Below, piece after piece: positions 7,303 through 9,794 of a stretch of DNA of 9,794 nt. Numbering within the stretch: the first letter of the stretch is position 1; the number at the start of each line of letters is the position of its first letter. The DNA comes from an uncultured Tabrizicola sp. (GTDB lineage: Bacteria > Pseudomonadota > Alphaproteobacteria > Rhodobacterales > Rhodobacteraceae), in assembly GCA_937858255.1 (NCBI GenBank), contig CALLZQ010000341.1:1-9794 (forward strand), read 5' to 3'. A program made the translations under genes and the position numbers. The notes beneath the pieces are model-generated. The model was given only the letters and a program-made list of their open reading frames with translations. It made no database searches and had not been told where the DNA came from.

Positions 7303-8313
7303 TTAGGGCGCGACTGGCGGCCCGGCCGTTTCACGCAGGATCAGATCGGCGGAAATCTCGGTGACCGTGGCGGGCATTCCCGGCTCGCGGATCCGGTCCA
7401 GCAAGACCTTGGCCAGCTTGCGCCCCAGCTTATGTGGGTGGACCGCCATCGTGGTCAGGGGCGGCGTCGCCACGGCCGCGTCCTGAATATCGTCGAAACC
7501 GATGACCGAGACCTCTCGCCCCGGTATCTGCCCCTGCCGGATCAGCGACAGGCAGGCCCCCAGCGCCACCATGTCACCGTTACAGACAATTCCCGTCACC
7601 TCGGGATGGGCGGCACGCAGGGCCAATGTCGCCTCAAGCCCCGCGATCTTGCTTTCTTCCGAGGCCCAGACCAGCCCCGCGCCAAGGCCACATTCCTGCA
7701 AGGCCCGGCGATAGCCCGCGATCCGGTTGTTGCGCACCACCGTCGGCTCTTTGCCGCCCAGATAGGCGATCTGCCGATGGCCAAGGCTGGCCAGATGATG
7801 CGTTGCCGTCGCCACGGCCTCGGCATCGCGTACCCCGACATGGTCGAGATCGCGCCGCACCTGCCGCATGAAGGTGACTGTCGGGATGCCCCGGGCAGCC
7901 AGCATCTCATAGGTTTCTTCGGGCGTATCCATCGCCGGCACCCACAAAAGCCCCCCCCGGCCATGGCGGATAAAGGCGTCAAGCTGACGGCTTTGCCGCG
8001 CGGCATCGTCACGGGTATCGACGACCGAAACCAGATAGCCCTCGGCCTCGAGCAGATCGACCACGCCGCCGATCACCTCGGCATTAAAGGGGTTCTGCAA
8101 CCGGTTGATCACAAACCCGATTTCGCGGTTATCGCCGGACCGCATCGCCGCAGCACGCGAATCCGGCACATAGCGCAGGCGCGAGACCACCTCGAGCACG
8201 CGGTCGCGTGTCTGGTCGGAAATGCGCCCGGTGCCGCGCAGCACCTGACTGACAGTGGGAACAGAAACCCCAGCCTCGCGCGCCACGGTTCTGAGAGTTG
8301 GCTTTTCCGACAT
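7303..8313 (-). CDS. LacI-family transcriptional regulator, probably of a sugar-uptake operon
   Basis: This 336-residue regulator is of normal LacI/GalR length. The DNA-binding helix-turn-helix is TLRTVAREAGVSVPTVSQVL (6-25), with recognition helix VPTVSQVLRG. The hinge is YVPDSRAAAMRSG (48-60). A periplasmic-binding-protein-like effector core begins at REIGFVINRLQNPF (63-76), with the sugar-family landmarks GHRQIAYLGG (178-187), NGDMVALG (235-242), and VSVIGFDDIQDA (258-269). LTTMAVHPHKLG (276-287) follows. The hinge position normally filled by the minor-groove Leu is Met57. The effector is probably a sugar or derivative, but its identity cannot be read. It is divergent from a sugar-type binding-protein gene, with 252 bases between starts and two CG-centred palindromes, so it likely controls both that operon and itself. 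The ATG at 8311-8313 has only a modest AGGCGG upstream. Confidence 0.92.
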   Translation of the reverse strand: MSEKPTLRTVAREAGVSVPTVSQVLRGTGRISDQTRDRVLEVVSRLRYVPDSRAAAMRSGDNREIGFVINRLQNPFNAEVIGGVVDLLEAEGYLVSVVDTRDDAARQSRQLDAFIRHGRGGLLWVPAMDTPEETYEMLAARGIPTVTFMRQVRRDLDHVGVRDAEAVATATHHLASLGHRQIAYLGGKEPTVVRNNRIAGYRRALQECGLGAGLVWASEESKIAGLEATLALRAAHPEVTGIVCNGDMVALGACLSLIRQGQIPGREVSVIGFDDIQDAAVATPPLTTMAVHPHKLGRKLAKVLLDRIREPGMPATVTEISADLILRETAGPPVAP

Positions 8314-8330
8314 GCCGCCTGCAACTTGGG

Positions 8331-8342
8331 TTTAACGTTACA
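8331..8342. promoter_or_regulatory. Putative LacI-family operator near the regulator gene
   Basis: TAACGTTA (8333-8340) is a perfect 8-base palindrome centred on CpG at 8336-8337, with partly symmetrical flanks. Its centre is about 23 bases upstream of the regulator start codon, just downstream of a candidate -10 box for that gene. A central CpG is the hallmark of many LacI-family sites. It shares TAACGTT with the second site at 8438-8453, which supports the call. Confidence 0.5.
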
Positions 8343-8346
8343 GCGG

Positions 8347-8375
8347 ATTTTCCGGGATATCGCCTTGGACTTCAA
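8347..8375 (-). promoter_or_regulatory. Candidate promoter of the LacI-family regulator gene
   Basis: On the minus strand TTGAAG (complement of 8370-8375) and GAAAAT (complement of 8347-8352) are separated by 17 bases. Each matches the sigma-70 consensus at four of six positions. The operator-like TAACGTTA lies 7 bases after the -10, near the expected start point, which would allow autoregulation. The stretch also holds CCTTG/CAAGG (8363-8367 and 8373-8377). Confidence 0.35.
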
Positions 8376-8428
8376 GGATTTTGCGCAATTTCCGCGCATT
8401 CGCCCGGTTTTACGGCCAAAATCAGTCC

Positions 8429-8458
8429 TTGACCGAAGATATAACGTTGTATCAAACT
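8429..8458 (+). promoter_or_regulatory. Candidate promoter of the substrate-binding-protein operon
   Basis: TTGACC (8429-8434) is a good -35 match. The -10 is poor: TATCAA (8450-8455) is 15 bases on and CAAACT (8453-8458) is 18 bases on. The palindromic operator lies between the two boxes. The leader that follows is about 105 bases and contains a bulged hairpin, GCATCGG (8517-8523) with CCGGATGC (8533-8540). Confidence 0.35.
8438..8453. promoter_or_regulatory. Putative LacI-family operator controlling the binding-protein gene
   Basis: GATATAACGTTGTATC is a 16-base palindrome centred on CpG (8445-8446), matching in 7 of 8 half-site positions. It overlaps the expected promoter spacer of the plus-strand gene, where bound repressor would block RNA polymerase. 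The core TAACGTT matches the site at 8333-8340. The two centres are 109 bases apart, about ten helical turns, so looping is possible. Confidence 0.6.
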
Positions 8459-8554
8459 CTACCCAGTTGATCCGATTCGAGACGGCAAGACCAAAGCCAT
8501 CCGAATGGAACGACCGGCATCGGCGTGGAGGGCCGGATGCGACACCGAAAACCA

Positions 8555-8561
8555 AGGGAGG
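8555..8561 (+). promoter_or_regulatory. Strong Shine-Dalgarno of the binding-protein gene
   Basis: AGGGAGG ends 4 bases before the ATG at 8566-8568. It fixes this start, as does the signal peptide that begins there. Confidence 0.7.
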
Positions 8562-8565
8562 AATC

Positions 8566-9794
8566 ATGACCCATCTTCGCAAGCTCCTCGGCGCATCCAC
8601 GGCGGTCGCGCTGACCCTCGCCTGCCTGCCCGCGCAGGCCGAAGTGCTGTTCTGGTCAACGCAGGCCCGCCCCGTCGAAGAGGCACAGGCGATGCGCGAT
8701 CAGGTATTGTCGGGCTTTGACGGCGGCGTAGATTATCAGCCGAATGACGCCGGCCCCTGGCTGACCCGCATCGCCGCCGAAATCGAGGCCGGCACCGGCA
8801 CCATTGGTTTGCTGGGCGCCCTGCATGGCGATTTCTCGGCGATGGATCCGGCCAACCTCGCCGATCTTGACGGCATTGGGCTGACCTCTTCGAGCGAGAC
8901 CTTCAACAGCCTCGCACGGCTGGGCACCGATCACCTGCAATATCTGCCCTGGATGCAGGCCAGCTACATCATGGCCGCCAATAAAGAGGCGCTGCAATAT
9001 CTGCCCGAGGGCGCCGACATCAACGCCCTGACCTATGACCAGTTGATCGCCTGGACTGCCAATGTCGAGGCCGCGACCGGCGAAAAGAAATTCGGCTTTC
9101 CCGCCGGGGAAAAGGGCCTGAAGCACCGGTTCTTCCAGGGCTATCTCTACCCGTCCTACACCAATGGCGTCGTGCGTACCTTTGCCTCGGCCGAGGCGGT
9201 GACGGCCTGGGAGAAATTCCGCGAGCTGTGGTCGCATACGAACCCGGCCTCGACCAACTTCTCCTTCATGCAAGAGCAACTCTTGTCCGGCGATGCCTGG
9301 ATCGTCTGGGATCACTCGTCGCGTCTGGCACAGGCGTTCAACGACCGGCCTGACGATTTCGTGGCCTTCCCCGCGCCGGCAGGTCCGCATGGCCGTGGCT
9401 TCATGCCCGTGCTGGCCGGGATCGCCATTCCCGAAACATCGCCTGACAAGGCCGCGTCAGAGGCGCTGGTGAAATACATGCTCTCGCCCGAGGTGCAGAT
9501 TGCCACGCTGCGGGCCACCAATTTCTTCCCGGTGGTGGATGTGGACCTGCCCGACGACCTGCCCCCTGCCGTGCGCGCCGCCGGGGGTGCCATCGCGGCG
9601 ATGAGCGGCTCGGCCGATGCCAACCCGGGGTTGCTGCCGGCGGGTCTGGGTGAAAAGGGCGGCGATTTCAGCCGTATCTATGCCGATACCTTTGAGCGGA
9701 TCATCCTGGCCGGTCAGCCGATCGAGGCGGTTCTGGCCGACCACGAGATCGAGAAGATGCTCCAGGACTCGCGCAAGCCCGAGGAGATGCCCGA
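8566..9794 (+). CDS. ABC transporter substrate-binding protein, family 1 (sugar type), 3' end missing
   Basis: This is a periplasmic solute-binding protein that would deliver ligand to an ABC importer, probably a carbohydrate (CUT1-like) system. The frame is open from 8566 to the window edge, giving 409 complete residues; most family-1 proteins are 410-450, so little is missing. Residues 1-25 (MTHLRKLLGASTAVALTLAC followed by LPAQA) form a signal peptide with likely cleavage after Ala25. The mature protein starts EVLFWSTQ, the usual first strand. LPWMQASYIMAANKEALQYL (124-143) and the AxP-ending segment around GEKKFGFPAG are typical hinge-side features of the family. Also present are the SGDAWIVWDHS stretch and MPVLAGIAIPETSPDKAASE with LVKYMLSPEVQ near the C-terminal lobe. 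The ligand cannot be inferred. It is divergent from a LacI-family regulator and sits behind two putative operators, so sugar-dependent derepression is likely. Permease and ATPase genes are expected downstream, outside the window. Confidence 0.9.
   Translation, partial: MTHLRKLLGASTAVALTLACLPAQAEVLFWSTQARPVEEAQAMRDQVLSGFDGGVDYQPNDAGPWLTRIAAEIEAGTGTIGLLGALHGDFSAMDPANLADLDGIGLTSSSETFNSLARLGTDHLQYLPWMQASYIMAANKEALQYLPEGADINALTYDQLIAWTANVEAATGEKKFGFPAGEKGLKHRFFQGYLYPSYTNGVVRTFASAEAVTAWEKFRELWSHTNPASTNFSFMQEQLLSGDAWIVWDHSSRLAQAFNDRPDDFVAFPAPAGPHGRGFMPVLAGIAIPETSPDKAASEALVKYMLSPEVQIATLRATNFFPVVDVDLPDDLPPAVRAAGGAIAAMSGSADANPGLLPAGLGEKGGDFSRIYADTFERIILAGQPIEAVLADHEIEKMLQDSRKPEEMP

Noticed and set aside
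8381..8388. TTGCGCAA palindrome as a third operator
   Set aside because: It lacks the TAACGTT core shared by the two better sites, and an 8-base palindrome with a GCGC centre is easily found by chance.
8517..8540. Bulged hairpin in the binding-protein leader as a riboswitch
   Set aside because: It is one small stem with a bulge and no conserved aptamer features; it is more likely chance structure in GC-rich sequence.
8109..8600. Minus-strand frame of 163 codons over the regulator 5' end and control region
   Set aside because: It overlaps the LacI helix-turn-helix in another frame and runs through both putative operators and the start of the binding-protein gene.

Overview
The window looks like part of a chromosome of a GC-rich alphaproteobacterium, most likely of the Rhodobacteraceae. 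The topoisomerase IV subunit, the short-form prolyl-tRNA synthetase and the proS-lolC-lolD gene order all fit that group. This assignment rests on protein and context recognition alone, without any database search.

Layout: (1) 1-1271, plus strand: the 3' two-thirds of parE, cut by the window edge. (2) 1272-2141: an AT-rich islet carrying one minus-strand orphan gene, 1344-2036. It starts at a TTG codon behind a strong Shine-Dalgarno and carries a HEPN-like R-N-x3-H motif. Three 60-base stretches inside it, counted by hand, gave 37, 38 and 32% G+C, while the flanks are visibly far richer. (3) 2142-2570, plus strand: a PaaI-type hotdog thioesterase, convergent with what follows. (4) 2577-8313, a long minus-strand directon. 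In transcription order it reads LacI-family regulator, FMN-binding PPOX-fold protein, proS, lolC/E-type permease, lolD ATPase, and a small single-haem c-type cytochrome with a lipobox. (5) 8314-8565: a divergent control region with two CG-centred palindromes. (6) 8566 to the right edge, plus strand: a nearly complete sugar-type ABC substrate-binding protein with a signal peptide.

Working together: LolC and LolD overlap by 8 bases and form the ABC machine that releases lipoproteins from the inner membrane. The next gene encodes a putative lipoprotein, so that cytochrome could be a client. The LacI regulator and the divergent binding protein form a typical sugar-uptake control unit, and both palindromes share the core TAACGTT centred on CpG, as expected for LacI-family sites. 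The transporter permeases and enzymes presumably lie beyond the right edge.

Most of the window is conserved housekeeping sequence. I do not see a multi-gene novel system. The best candidates for a second look are the orphan HEPN-like gene in its AT-rich islet, the paired operators, and the repeat-rich structured leader just upstream of proS. No tRNA, rRNA, CRISPR array or insertion sequence was seen.
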